Positions 34,534 through 45,969 of a DNA stretch of 64,000 nt are shown here, one piece after another. The notes under the pieces were generated by a model. That model worked only from the letters and a program-made list of their open reading frames with translations. It was not told the origin of the DNA and searched no databases. The stretch covers positions 4,278,001 to 4,342,000 of the forward strand of contig JAMXSV010000003.1 of assembly GCA_027559495.1 (NCBI GenBank), given 5' to 3'. The translations under genes were made by a program, and so were the position numbers. The first letter of the stretch is position 1. Every line of letters starts with the position of its first letter. The DNA is from Aurifilum marmelostoma (lineage: Eukaryota; Ascomycota; Sordariomycetes; Diaporthales; Cryphonectriaceae).

Positions 34534-34793
34534 GAGAACCCAGCAGGGGAAATATTGTTGGCAGGTTGGCAGCTGACTCTCGAATATTGCAATATAGGCT
34601 TATCGCGCCACGGGAAGCTGGCTATGATTACATGGCTGATCTGTACCACATACACTACAGTACTACTAATATCCGACCCAACAACGTCCACTCATGCACC
34701 TTCTTCCACTCACTCACTCACCCCCCTTCCTCCTTTCCACCACACCACATCACTCACCCGTTCCGCATTATTCCTCCACCGCCCTCCCCCACA

Positions 34794-36620
34794 ATGGACA
34801 TACTCTCCCGCCTCATCTCCCTCCTCAGGCTTCCCCTCACCATCCTCACCGTCCTCCGCACCCTTTACACCGACTACTCCACCGTCCTAGCCCGCACCCG
34901 CGCCCCGCCCGGCCTGCCCGTGCCCAACCCTTCCAGCTCCTTCTGGCAGGACGCCCCGCCGCACCTGGAGCTATGTGACGTGCAGTCATCCCCGGCCGGT
35001 CCCGCCGAGACGGCTGATGTTGTCATCATCGGGTCGGGCATTACGGGTGTGGCGGTTGCTCGGACCGTCTTGCGAGAGCTGGAGAGGAAGCAGAAGCAGC
35101 AGCAACACCAGCAGCACAAGCAGGCAGAGGAGCCCGCCCAGGATGCTGCTTGTGGTGTGCAGGCAGAAACAGCAGCAGCAGCAGCAGCAGCAGGAGGAGG
35201 AGGAGGAGGAGGAGGAGGAGGAGGAGGAGGAGGAGGAGGAGGAGGAGGGCAGCAGCATCGTCGCAGAGCCTGGGTCCGCGTCCTGGTCGTGGAGGCCCGC
35301 CAGCTCTGCTCTGGAGCCACGGGCCGCAACGGAGGGCACATCAAAGCCTCCCCCCACGAGCTCTTCCACCGCCTCACCCACGACGCGAACATGCCCAAGG
35401 ACCGTGCCGCACGGCTCTGCGCCCTGCAGACCAGCCACGTGAGCATGCTCCGGGAGGTCGTGCAGGACGAAGACCTCGAGGCCGTCTCCGAGTTCAGGGA
35501 GGTGACGACGGTCGATCTCGCCGTGGACGAGGCCACGGACGCCAAGATGAAGACCCAGGCCGATGCGTTTGCGCCTTATGCGCCGGAAGGGTACCGGATG
35601 AAGGGACACTCCGGGGAGGAGGCGCGGCGCCTGCTTGCGGGGTCGGCGCATGTGGTGGGGGCGGTGGAGTATCCTGCTGGGGCGCTCTGGCCGTATCGTT
35701 TTGTCACGGGGCTGTGGAGGAGGTTGCTGGACAGGTCGGCGGCGGACGAGCTGGCTATCGAGACGAGCACGGCGGTGACGGGTGTTGATGTCGTTAGTGG
35801 CGGAGAGGACAAGTTCCCCTACGTGGTGTCTACGAGTCGGGGTAGTATTCGCGCCCGCCATGTCGTCCACGCCACCAACGGGTTTGCTGCACAGCTCGTG
35901 CCGGGTCTGTTGGGTAAAGCCACGGGGGTGCTGTGCCACATGACGGCGCAGCAGCCGGGCCAGGACTTTCCGGACCACGATGGAAGGCAGTCATGGTCTG
36001 TCATCTACAAACAAGGGTTTGATTATATCACGCAGAGACCCAATGTGCCGCCGAGTGGGCAGAGGAAGGAAGGCGAGGGGCCCGGCGGCGGCGGCGAGAT
36101 CATGCTCGGAGGCGGACTGTTCCAGAGCGGTAGTCAGGGCATGGACATGTTTGGGGTGTATGACGACAGCAAGACAGACGCCATGACACTGATGCACCTC
36201 GGGGGCGTGATGCCGACCGTGTTCAGGTGGGGTGCTGAGGCGCCCGGCAGGAGAGTCATCAAGGCCTGGTCTGGTGTTGTCGGCTTCACCGCCGACGTGT
36301 TGCCTCTGGTGGGGAGGCTGGACACGCGGCTCACCAACAGGAAAGCGGTGACGGCGACGGCCAAGGATAGCAGCAGCAGCAGCGACAGTGTCAAGCCGGG
36401 CGAGTGGATCGCAGCGTACTTTTGTGGCGACGGGATGGTCTGGTCATGGCTGTGTGGCACGGCCGTGGGCATCATGCTCGCGGGCAGCGAGGACGAGGAC
36501 CTGCCCAAGGAGCCTGGTCGGCCTGCTGGCAGGCTGGCGAGCTGGTTCCCGCAGGAGCTGGAGGCGAGCTGGGCGAGGGTGCAGGGGATGGACATTGCCG
36601 ACCTGGCTGGGGAGTTATGA
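34794..36620 (+). CDS. FAD-dependent oxidoreductase, DAO family
   Basis: A single exon of 608 residues starting at the ATG at 34794 (ccacaATGG). The frame is open 76 codons further upstream, but without a better start. The N-terminal 30 residues are hydrophobic (LSRLISLLRLPLTILTVLRTL) and may anchor to a membrane. The FAD fold begins at about residue 76 (VVIIGSGITGVAVART, GxGxxG at 80-85). The second strand and DAO hallmark come only after an insertion: VLVVEARQLCSGATGRNGGH. The insertion of about 60 residues is rich in Gln, Ala and Gly, including about 20 consecutive Gly. Later parts are VVHATNGFAAQLVPGL and the C-terminal WSGVVGFTADVLPLVG and YFCGDGMVWSW. DAO-family fungal enzymes oxidise amines or amino acids and pass electrons to O2. 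The substrate is unknown. Confidence 0.88.
   Translation: MDILSRLISLLRLPLTILTVLRTLYTDYSTVLARTRAPPGLPVPNPSSSFWQDAPPHLELCDVQSSPAGPAETADVVIIGSGITGVAVARTVLRELERKQKQQQHQQHKQAEEPAQDAACGVQAETAAAAAAAGGGGGGGGGGGGGGGGGGGQQHRRRAWVRVLVVEARQLCSGATGRNGGHIKASPHELFHRLTHDANMPKDRAARLCALQTSHVSMLREVVQDEDLEAVSEFREVTTVDLAVDEATDAKMKTQADAFAPYAPEGYRMKGHSGEEARRLLAGSAHVVGAVEYPAGALWPYRFVTGLWRRLLDRSAADELAIETSTAVTGVDVVSGGEDKFPYVVSTSRGSIRARHVVHATNGFAAQLVPGLLGKATGVLCHMTAQQPGQDFPDHDGRQSWSVIYKQGFDYITQRPNVPPSGQRKEGEGPGGGGEIMLGGGLFQSGSQGMDMFGVYDDSKTDAMTLMHLGGVMPTVFRWGAEAPGRRVIKAWSGVVGFTADVLPLVGRLDTRLTNRKAVTATAKDSSSSSDSVKPGEWIAAYFCGDGMVWSWLCGTAVGIMLAGSEDEDLPKEPGRPAGRLASWFPQELEASWARVQGMDIADLAGEL
35170..35248 (+). repeat. CAG and GGA microsatellite inside the DAO-family gene
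   Basis: About seven CAG-type codons read in the Ala frame (GCA), followed by about twenty GGA/GGG codons for Gly. The tract sits between strand 1/helix 1 and strand 2 of the FAD-binding fold. Confidence 0.95.
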
Positions 36621-36804
36621 AGGAATGAATCGAGGACGTAGATGAGACCAATGACACTTAGACCCAGAGAAGGTTATAGAAGAACGTCCATTATGAAAGC
36701 CCACGCTGGCTACTTATCAGTCTGCAGTTAGTCTAACTACTATGTCTCTCCTTTTCATGCGCCATGCCCTCCTTCTCAATTCTCTCTTCGGCCCTCTCAG
36801 GCAC

Positions 36805-38210
36805 TTAAAAATATGGCAGCGGGTGCAGATCCAAGCCCTCCACAGAGAACTTGAACGAGTCGCTCCTATGTGAGTAAAACAAATGTCAGCTTCGTACCAT
36901 GCCAGCACACGTACCGCGTGGACTCACCTCGAATAGCTCCCACCAGCATCCAGATCCAGCCGGCCACGGATACAGTCCTTGAAGTCCACATCGGCCCAGA
37001 TGATGCCCTCGTCGTCCTCCCACTGCGGCCCAGCAAGGACATCACCAAACGGCCCCGTGATGCACGACCCACCGCGTGAGATGAACCCTTCCTCGCCCGT
37101 CTTCTTGCTCTTGACCTGGCTCCCTGCCGTAGTCGCCTCTCCATCTGCCCCGTTCACCCCATCCTCCTTGGCGCACAGGACAATCTCGTTCCCGTTCTCA
37201 TCAAGAACCGACCGCCTCCTCGTCCTCAGCCGCTGGCCCTGCTGCTCCTGTCCATACGGCGAGACATCCCCGCCCTCCCCGCCGCCGCGGCGCTTGCACA
37301 TGTTGGAGCTCACCACGAAGCAGCGCCCCTCGATGCCGACGGAGCGCATGAGGCCCAGCCAGGCGTCGCGCCCGTCGGCCGTGGGCGCCAGCCACAGGTT
37401 CACGTTCTGGGCGTACAGGGCCTGGCGGAGGAGGGGCATGTAGTTCTCCCAGCAGATGGCGGCGGCCATGTTGACGCGGATGCCGCGGATGTTGGTGGAG
37501 ACGGCCTGGAGGGTGCGGGGGGAGCCCTGCGCCCAGACGAGGCGCTCCGTGGCGGTCTGTGTTTTTGGATGTTAATGGATGGATGAATGAACCAGCATGT
37601 CTGATTGACTGTCTTTCATAGGAAAGAAAAAAAAGACGAGGACCAAAAAAAAAAAAAAAAAAATCAACTCACCGGCATGACCTTTCTCCTCTTCCCAATC
37701 ATGCCCTTCTTGGGACACACATACACAGCAGAGCAGTACAGGCTCCCGCCCGCCCGCTCGATGCACCCCACGACAAGAAACACCCCCGTCTCGGCCGCGA
37801 TCCCCTCCAGCTCCTCCCTCGTCCCATCCCCGCGCCGCCGGGGGCCCTCGCCGCTCCCGTCCGCCTCGTCCGAGGGCAGCGCCCGCCGCACCCACGCCTC
37901 CCCGGCCCCGGCGCCTCCCCCCCGCGACATCGCCCAGGTCGACCGCCGCCTCAAAGTACCGCACGAACTCGTCGCGGCCCTCGGCGGTGCGGGAGCCGAT
38001 GACGCAGCCGAAGGAGGTGCCGCGCGGGTAGCCGCCGATGTAGGCCTCGGGGAGCAGCAGGATGTCGGCCGAGAGGGAGGGGGAGGCGGCGCGGCGGGCG
38101 AGCTGGCGGATCTGGGCGAGGGTCTGCGCCGTGGTGGGCTGGGTTGCCGGGGAGGCGGTGGCCAGGCGGATGTGGCCTGGTGCCGGGGGCGCAGCGGCCG
38201 AAGAAGACAT
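36805..38210 (-). CDS. nitrilase (carbon-nitrogen hydrolase), one-base frameshift
   Basis: Exons on the minus strand are 38210-37673, 37556-36928 and 36865-36805. The last has only 19 sense codons. One extra base in the C run 37917-37923 breaks exon 1. Corrected, the product is 408 residues. The catalytic triad is visible: Glu55 in LLLPEAYIGGYPRG, Lys176 in GKRRKVMP and Cys214 in AAICWENYMPL. The CWENYMPL block is that of true nitrilases, which convert organic nitriles to carboxylic acids and ammonia; cyanide-acting relatives share it. A basic, low-complexity insert follows the catalytic domain (CKRRGGGEGGD). The first intron contains a 19-nt A run. The gene lies close to the DAO-family gene, tail to tail, with 184 bases between them. 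Confidence 0.9.
37917..37923 (-). other. probable homopolymer frameshift site in the nitrilase gene
   Basis: Seven C on the plus strand. With six, DLGDVAGG runs on into GAGAGEAWVRRALPSDEADG and further to FLVVGCIERAGGSLYCS, which is clearly nitrilase. Exon 1 is then a whole number of codons ending at the donor. Confidence 0.8.
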
Positions 38211-39227
38211 TGTGAGGAATGAAAGAGGATGGGGGACGGAGAAGAAGGACTTCTGGAATCGAAGGAGGTGATGTGAGGTAATTTAGGTAAGTGAGGATGG
38301 GGAAGGGCAGTCAGCCAGTCAGTCGACACCTTGTTGCTGCGCTGGTTGTTTATATACTTCCTGTCCCTCTCTCTGTGTCTCTCCACACAGTAATTGTTTG
38401 ACTCACAGACTTGTGAGTCTTTCCGAGGATAGCTACTCTGACTGCTATTCACTTATCTCTCTGGTCCGGTCCGGCGACGGTCGAGCGGGAGAGGCGGGCA
38501 GCTCGAGGTTGAGTTGGCGATAGAGTTACGTAAAAAAAGAGCGGCCGCGCACATCCAAAAGGGAGCTGAATGTTGCGTGATGCCGATTGGCACATGTGTC
38601 TCTACCCCGCCGTGCCATTATGCGCCCGGCCTGCATATGCTATACATACATACTGAACTATCCAGGAGGGAGAGAAAATAAAAAAAGAGGGTTGCATTCT
38701 CTGGAGAGACGACCAATGTCGTCGCTGTCGTCGTATGATGGAGACCCACTCTCACATGAAATGCAGACCACACAAGATTTGGATGGTGATGGCTTCTTCT
38801 CAAGACCGGCAGAGAGAGAAGTCTTGGAATGTTCCTCTTCCCTTCTATGTCAAGTAGTTATGGCTGTAGTAATAGCAGTACTGGGTATCGATTCCGTTCC
38901 AAACCATAAAAAATCATCATCAATGGATGCCACCCGCGCCGACAGAGGAAAGAAAAAGAAACAAGTGAAATGCAATACAAGGCGACCAACTCCGTTAATC
39001 ACACCAGTTCCTCGAATCCCATCTTCATGCCTGACGGACACTTCCTCCCAGCCTCTCTCTCTCCCTCTGTGTGTTTGTTCATGTATGTGTGTGCGTATGT
39101 GTACAGTTTTCCCTTCCGTATTGTAGTGTGCATGTGTGCATGGCCCTTGATGGCTGGAGACCACACCGACACACGTGGTACCAGCGTGTAGACAGCGCAC
39201 ACCCGTAGTAGAGACCACAAACCATCC
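38211..39227. other. intergenic region upstream of the nitrilase gene
   Basis: About 1 kb holding the nitrilase promoter on the left and the 3' flank of the next minus-strand gene on the right. It has a TG-rich stretch near 39068-39140. No gene is supportable. Confidence 0.6.
38349..38356 (-). promoter_or_regulatory. TATA box of the nitrilase gene
   Basis: TATATAAA on the minus strand, about 140 bases before the start codon at 38210. Confidence 0.6.
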
Positions 39228-40299
39228 CTATGATTCACTCGCGACGGCCAACGGCCCTCCGCCGCCGATGCTCCCGCTCAGGCTGTCGGCACGCCCATGG
39301 CCTGTCGTCAGCCCGCTCACGGATCGCTCGGCAATAGACCTGGCCGCTGTCAGCCCGGGGCTTGTGGGCTGCCCGTCTAGATTCGCGCTCAGCACAGACA
39401 GGGGCAGGGACTCGCGGCTGCCTCCAAACTGCGACGGCGGCAGGGCCCGCACCGAGGCGTGGTCGTAGTCTGTGTCCCAGGAGCGCCGCCTACGGCGCTG
39501 CGTCGACGACGCCAGGGTCAGGATCGAGATGTTGTCGTTGAGCAGGTTGTTTGCGATGATGGCGCTGTACGTGGCCGGTCGGTAGGCGCTGCTGCGCGTG
39601 TTGCGGTCGGTGCCCGGCATCGCCGTGACCAGGGCCTGCGGCTGGCTGTACTGCACGGGCTCGCCGTTTGCGTCGCGCGACGACGCCGCCTGGGCCGTGC
39701 CGCTGGGGTGGCTGGCGCTGTGGCCGCCGCCGCCGCCGGGGCCTGCCGCAGGGACGCCGTTGGCCATCTGGGACTGTATCGTCGAGAGCGTGGTCGCCAC
39801 GGAGCGCGCCGAGGGGGGCGGGCGACGAAAAGGTGCTGTCGGGCCGGCGGGGCTCCGTCGCCGTGATCATGGTGCCCGCGAGCGAGGTGCCGCCGTAGGA
39901 CGGAGCCGTCGTGGGAGGCCGGCCCTCAACCTCGACGCCGTCGTCATCGTTGCCTGCCGAGCCCCTGCTGCTCGTCGTCGACACCAGGGACTGCCTGTTG
40001 TCGAGCTCCTCGGCAGAGTGGACCACCAGCTCCAGCTCCGTGTCGGGATCGCGGGTGCGCGTGGCGCGGGCGCTGTCGCCTTCAATGGTCGAGATGCGGC
40101 TCTGTGGGTAGTCTGTCGACCGCGTCTGAGACAGCGACTGCGACTCGTGGTCCTGCTGACGCTGCTGTGGGTGCTTGCTGCTGACGTGCCCAGACTGGGG
40201 ATATGGGTTGTTGGGGCCTTTTGCGCGCTTCATCTTCTGGTTCAGCTTCTTGACCCATTTTGTAAACGGTTTGCGTCGATCTGCGGGCACCGTGGCCAT
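39228..40299 (-). CDS. low-complexity protein, unknown function (one-base frameshift)
   Basis: The start is the first ATG in frame (MATVPADRRKPFTKWVKKL, 40299). An acceptor-like CTTTGCAG 27 bases upstream suggests an intron in the leader. One extra base in the G run 39813-39818 splits the gene. Corrected, the two halves join as DSTFSSPAPSARSVATTLST and the product is 356 residues. No catalytic domain is visible. It has a basic N-terminus, a Ser/Thr/Glu-rich middle, a NNLLNDNISILTLASS segment followed by RRRRRSWDTD, and then GGSRESLPLSVLSANLD. These short ordered blocks between disordered stretches look conserved rather than random, and the whole may be a phosphorylated regulatory or membrane-associated protein. 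That role is a guess. Confidence 0.7.
39813..39818 (-). other. probable homopolymer frameshift site in the 39-kb gene
   Basis: Six G on the plus strand. Five would fuse the two open frames on either side into one of 357 codons including stop. Confidence 0.75.
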
Positions 40300-41316
40300 T
40301 GTCGTATTGTGATCGAAAAGTGCCGCCTGCAAAGAGGGAGAAGTGGAAGGGAGTGGTGTTCGTGATCGTAGTCGAGGTGGACGAGGATGTCGAGGAGGAC
40401 GAGGAGGAGGAGGGGGGGGGGGTAATGAAGGAAGCCTGAAGGGGCACTTCGTCAGAGAATCGCCTCGAGAGGACAGAGAGCGACGTGATGTGATATGATG
40501 TGACCTCGACGGTTAGATCACGCCTTGATCACATTGATCAGAGAGCAGAGATATGGAGTAGAGGCCAAGCCGGAAATTAAGAAAAGAATAGAACGAAGGG
40601 GGGGGGGGGCGGAGGGGGAGAGAGAGAAGGTTGGAAATGGAGTCTTTAGTCTTCTACAAAGGATCTGAAATCGGGACGACAGGCCCCCCTTCCAGCAACC
40701 CCGATCCGTCCACTGCAAGCAGCGTTTTAGCCTAGAGGCCTAGCCCAGGGCCGAGCCAAGCCCTGTCCAGGCCAGGCCCTGCCCGGTTCCGGGGCCAATC
40801 ACAGCATACCCCAACCACAGTCAGGCTAATCAGGTCGGCCCCAGCTAGAGCCCCCAGGCAGGAGGGCTGCTGTATTGCTCCATCCCCTTGGCTGGCTGCC
40901 TGGCTACAGCATCCTCCTGCAGCGGCCTTGCAAGGTACCTTTTACAGAGGGGTACCCACCTACATCAGTGCAGCCACTGTGGAACACGTGACGTCATGCC
41001 AGGGGCTGTCTAGCAGTGACTGCGCTTGCTGGAAAAAAGACAAGACGCAACCCACCCACTGCAGTTACATCGCACTGAACGAACGGCTCGGCTACCCGCT
41101 GTGCCCCTCCCCCCCTGGCACCTGCTACAGCACCACCATAGCAGGGACTGTATAGCAAGCACAGCATACCATACTAAGACCATAGTGGTTCAGTGCTATA
41201 GTGGTGTTGATGTCCACCCGTGACAACTTCAACCTCAACTTGCACCATACACTCGCCCACTCCGCCTCGCACGAGACCACTGGCTGGCAGCATCACCCAG
41301 AAATGTCCGTCTCGAC
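40300..41316. other. divergent intergenic region between the 39-kb gene and MLH3
   Basis: About 1 kb. G runs occur near 40410-40420 and 40599-40608. From 40740 to 40920 the DNA is unusually rich in AGGCC and CCAGG words. An out-of-frame ATG lies 13 bases before the MLH3 start. No gene is supportable. Confidence 0.55.
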
Positions 41317-44300
41317 ATGTCCATCAAGCCGCTCCCAGGGGATGTCGTGGCGCAGATCAGGTCCTCCGTCGTCATCGCCTCTCTTAACGGCGTCGTCATT
41401 GGCCTCATCAAGAACTCTCTCGACGCCGAGGCCACCAGGATCAACGTGACTGTTGATTATGTGAAGGGGAACTGTTCCGTCGAGGACAACGGCACTGGCA
41501 TTCCGCCTGCTGAGTTCAAGAATGAAGGAGGCCTGGGTCAGCTCCACTGTACGTCCTGCGTGCACTATCGCTGGCCCTGTCCCTGCTGCGCCTGGTCACG
41601 AGGATACGGCTGACGATGTCATAAATCTTAAAGATACTTCCAAATTTCCGCCACGAGCAGACATCCACGGGAGACATGGCGTGTTCCTGGCTTCCGTAGC
41701 ATCACTGTCGCTCCTCTCAATCACTTCTCACAATAGAGAATTTCATTCTCATAACTCTATGGCCATGCACAATTCCAAAGTGCTGACACGAAACACGCCG
41801 TCTCTGCCCGAGCAGAGGCTCCTTACCTTTCCCCACGGCACGAGAGTCGTTGTGAGGGATCTATTTGGATCCATGCCCGTTCGTGTCAAGCACCGTGCAC
41901 TTCAGGCCGAGAAGTCGACCTTGTTCAGCAGAGATTGGGACCGTCTCCTGCTGGACGTGATAGCCCTCTTGATCGCCTGGCCAGGTGCAGTATCCCTGTC
42001 CATCCGTGAGGCATCCGGCCGCCAGAGACTCACCTTGAGCACTGGCTCTGGACCTGGGCAATGGGCTAACGACAGCTGCCGGCTGCTCCACCAGGCCTCC
42101 TTGTGGGATAGCCCAGATGCAAGTGATTGGGTGGCCATTGGTGCCTCTGCTCCAAAGCTCGAGATCACTTGTTCTGTCTGCCTACATCCAGTCGCCACTA
42201 AGCGTATGCAGTTCATCAGCCTCGGCATAGAACCGCTGTCGAACGAGAGCCGCTGCAATATCTTGTACGAAGAGGTGAACAAGGTATTTGCCGACTCCAG
42301 TTTTGGCGCTGTCGAGGACAGTGGTTCTGAGGAAGGCCCAGAACCGAACAACAGGGAGGATTTCACAAGTAGGGATCTCAGGGCCCGGAAAGGTGTTGAC
42401 AGGTGGCCTATGTTCATCTTGAGGATATCTCCCTCCACTTCGGAGCCGTCGGGAGTCCTCGCCATGGATGACCTTCTCGACGACCGACGACCAGACCTGG
42501 CCCTGGTGACGGACCTATTGAGGGCCATGTTCTACGAGTTCCTCAAAAAGAATCACTGCCGGCCCAGAAAGGTAGTCTTGTCAACAAGATCTACATCAGG
42601 GCGTCAAAAAACTGCTAGCGCTTCACCTCATCCCAAGGACACTGCTGCAGAACCACCAAGAGAGCCAGAGGTCATTAGAACCTCTGCATTGACAGCGTCT
42701 GTTGAGTCTGCTCGTAAGACGCCACGTCTCGAAGCGACAAACAGAGGTTCAGAGTCCCCATTCTCTGCATGGTTCAAGGTCAAATCAGGACAACCCCTAC
42801 CGACTTACAAACAGTCGGCCCTTTCTCGCTCTAGCACTCAGTCTGCGTCGACCACTCCTTCTCAAACGAGCCGACATACCACGCCAGGCTGCAACTCCAC
42901 CGGCCGTTCGAGAGCTTGCAGCCCCGAGCAGCCTTCCCGCCCTTCGCTTTATGATGAAAACGGAAAACTCACACGGCACCCTTTCGACGATATTGATCCT
43001 CGCAAGCTTATACAGAGGAAATTGGCCGAACCTCCAGAACCAGGGCCACATGATGCTGTCCAGCCTGAGATAGGCCAACATTCATCGTCCTCTACAGCTC
43101 GTCCTGCGGTAGATGAGACCTTCGAGTGGGTCAACCCGGTAACGAAGATGGCTACTACCATCAACGCCCGAACTGGTTTTGAGACGGCACCAAAAAAGAG
43201 GGGTTCAGAAGAGCATTCCGCTAAGACGACACTCAAAATGGCAAAGGAGGCTCCTGAGGGTCATGATACAGACCATTGGGTCAAAGACCTCGTCGACAGA
43301 TGGAAGAATCCAGTCTTCGAGTCTGCTGAGGCACCCATACCCAAACTGCCCGACGTAGCAGAGACGCTTCAACTCGACCTCAAGCCAGGTGGCCAAAATT
43401 TTCATCAAGCACAGGCATGTTTCCATGTTGGCACACCACATGAGACGACTGCTATGGGCCTCTTGGGACGTCTGTCGAAGGACACCCTGAGGAGGGCGCA
43501 GCTCATCGCCCAGGTTGACAAGAAGTTCATCCTTGCCAAGGTGTCACTCACCCATGTCAAAGGAGACGAGTCCCCGATCTCAGATCCGCCCGACACATCT
43601 TCGGTTCTGGTGCTCATTGACCAGCACGCCGCAGATGAACGCTGCCGTGTGGAAGCGCTGATGCAAAGCTATTTTGCGCCCGCTACAGGCGATGACAACG
43701 AGCAGTACTGGAAAGCCATCACCGAGGCCCTGCCAAAGCCCGTGCAGTTTGAGCTTTCTCGCCATGATAAAGACCTTCTCAGCCGGTACCATGACTATTT
43801 TGCGTACTGGGGCATCTGCTACGATATCGAGAGTCCTGCACGAAATGATCATGCCAGTACGGGTCAAAAGAAAAAGAAGTCTATCGACAACAAGATCAAG
43901 ATCATTGTGCGCAGTCTGCCTCCTGCGATCCTGGAAAGGTGCAGGACGGAGCCCAGGCTCCTGGCTGAGCTGATCAGGAAGGAGGCATGGAAGATGAACG
44001 ACGAGGATGGATCTGTCCCAGAACCAAGGCCGAGGCCACTCTCGGAGAAAGATCGTGATGGCGATGCGCCAGTCTGGGTGTCGCTTTTCCATGGTTGTCC
44101 GCCGGGCATTGTGGAGCTGATAAATTCCCGGTCTTGCAGGAGTAAGCCTGCTGTCTTTCCTTGTCTCTCCAGTCTTGTACGACTCCATCCACACCAGATG
44201 CTGATTACCATCATTACCTTACTCAGGCGCCATCATGTTCAACGACCCTCTCACCTCAGGCCAATGCTCCGAACTTCTGGACAGCTTGATCCAGTCTGCC

Positions 44301-44471
44301 TTTCCTTTCCAGTGCGCGCACGGGCGGCCCTCTATGGTGCCGCTTGTGGACCTGGGCAAGGGTGGTGGCCTGGCGATGCTGGGCAGTATGGCCAGCGAGA
44401 AAGTGCAGGAAGATGGTGACGGCGAGGAGTTTAGACAGGCTTTACGGGCTTGGAAGGAGAAGAAACGATGA
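41317..44471 (+). CDS. MLH3: DNA mismatch repair protein MLH3 (MutL family)
   Basis: Exons are 41317-41548, 41634-44141 and 44227-44471; both introns are 85 nt. The product is 994 residues with no frame break. The N-terminal GHKL ATPase has Asn33 in IKNSLDAEAT, then SVEDNGTGIPP and GGLGQLHYTSKFP across the first junction, HGRHGVFLASVASLSLL and FPHGTRVVVRDLFGSMPVR. The C-terminal endonuclease motif DQHAADERCRVE is at 740-751. SRSCRSAIMFNDPLT and CAHGRPSMVPLVDLG complete the metal site. The C-terminal motif set and the N-terminal blocks fit MLH3 rather than MLH1. MLH3 pairs with MLH1 and nicks DNA in mismatch repair and in meiotic crossover formation, in the nucleus. The middle (about 330-560) is a disordered linker. 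Confidence 0.93.
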
Positions 44472-44704
44472 CTAGTTGCTTGGCATACATAGCGCAGGAG
44501 TTCTGGGCATCCTGGGTCCATTTCCTTTTGTATCAATTTTGGCTCTCCAGGTGGTATTGTTGGCTGTGTATATGACATCGCAACCGAGCTGACGAGTCAC
44601 TAGATTTACTCATGAAGCAGTCATGCATTTACACGATCTCAACTTGCCATCAAGCATGACTATCACATATCGCTCCCCTCAAGCAATTCTAGACCAGGGC
44701 AGCT

Positions 44705-45921
44705 TCACTTCCCGATGGCATTCACCACTCTACGCACCAGTGGTTCGTCATTGGTCACCCGCTGTATTTCCCGATCATAGCGGTACTCCTCAACCTTCCA
44801 CCAGATTGCCCAGCCTACGATGGTGACGATGGTCAGGGGCACTGTCACGGCCCAGTAGATCCAGAAATCCGGGGATACTGAGGAAGAGCCGCTACCGCCG
44901 TCTCCGCCGCCATTGGTCTTCCAGTTAAACATGCCCATGCTAAAGAGCGTCTGACAAGGCATCTGTGAGCATAGAGAATCAAGGACGAGGTGAACAAGTC
45001 AATGCCTACCGCGACAAATGTACCTGGCAAATAAGCAGCTGTGATCAGGGCTATGATCTTCATGCTGGTGCTGTCCTTGCCCGCGGAGACAGCCAGGCGA
45101 GCGCTGGTCTGGCCGTCATCCTGGGCGATGGACGTATATAACTAAAGAGAAAGTATCTTGTAAGAGATTTGCGCTGTTCATTCTTCCCTTCATGTGGTCT
45201 GGGCCTGAGAAGGAAGGGCTTGACTCACAATGTTGAGCTGTAGGTGCAGCCGTGCCCCGTTAGACTCCGTCACCTCCAGAGAGCTCTCGCTGAGAGATCT
45301 GAGGTACTCAAGAGGGTCCTCAAACAGCGACCCGTTCACACCATGACAACTCTGCAACTTTTTGCTCTTCTCTAACAGCGCAAGCAAAAACTCAATGCAC
45401 TCGATATCCCACTGCGGCGAGCGTTTGGTGAAGATGATGCGTGTGGAAACATCGTTAAGCGTCGCCATCAAGGTCTTGGCGTGCTCCCTGTGCATCTGGC
45501 CGCCGACGAAAAGTCTGGAACCAGCCACGCGTGAGTCAGAGAAGAGCTTCTGCGACCGCCCGGCCTTGGTCACCCCGATGCTGGTCTCGATCTCGACCAC
45601 CTGGGTGCTGAGGACGCCCATCACGTAGGACCGCACACGCTGGACATGTGTAGCCAGGGCCAGGCAGGGCAGCAGAAAGGGGTGGCAGACAAGGTGCTGG
45701 GAGGTCTGGACCTGGCTGACGAAGGCGTCGAGCGCAGGCGGTCTGTGATCGGGCGACTTGAAGCTCCTGATGTCGAAGGCCATGCCTGAGCTGAGGGCTG
45801 TTGTTATGCCGGTCTCGAAGTCGTGGCTGATGGCGAGCCCGCCGATGGAGCATTGCCATTTTTCGGGGCTGTGGAAGACCAAGGCTGTAATGGTTAGTAG
45901 GAAGTCAGCCCGGAAGCTAGC

Positions 45922-45969
<48 letters not shown>

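Larger units (their letters stand above)
31904..34793. other. long intergenic region with an AT-richer island
   Basis: About 2.9 kb. The left part carries the monooxygenase promoter. From about 33650 to 34370 the base composition is visibly AT-richer than the rest of the window and ends near a 24-nt A run at 34510-34533. An 81-codon frame at 34014-34259 without an ATG start and several smaller ones are open, but none resembles a known family. The island could be decayed gene or transposon DNA; nothing recognisable remains. Confidence 0.5.
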
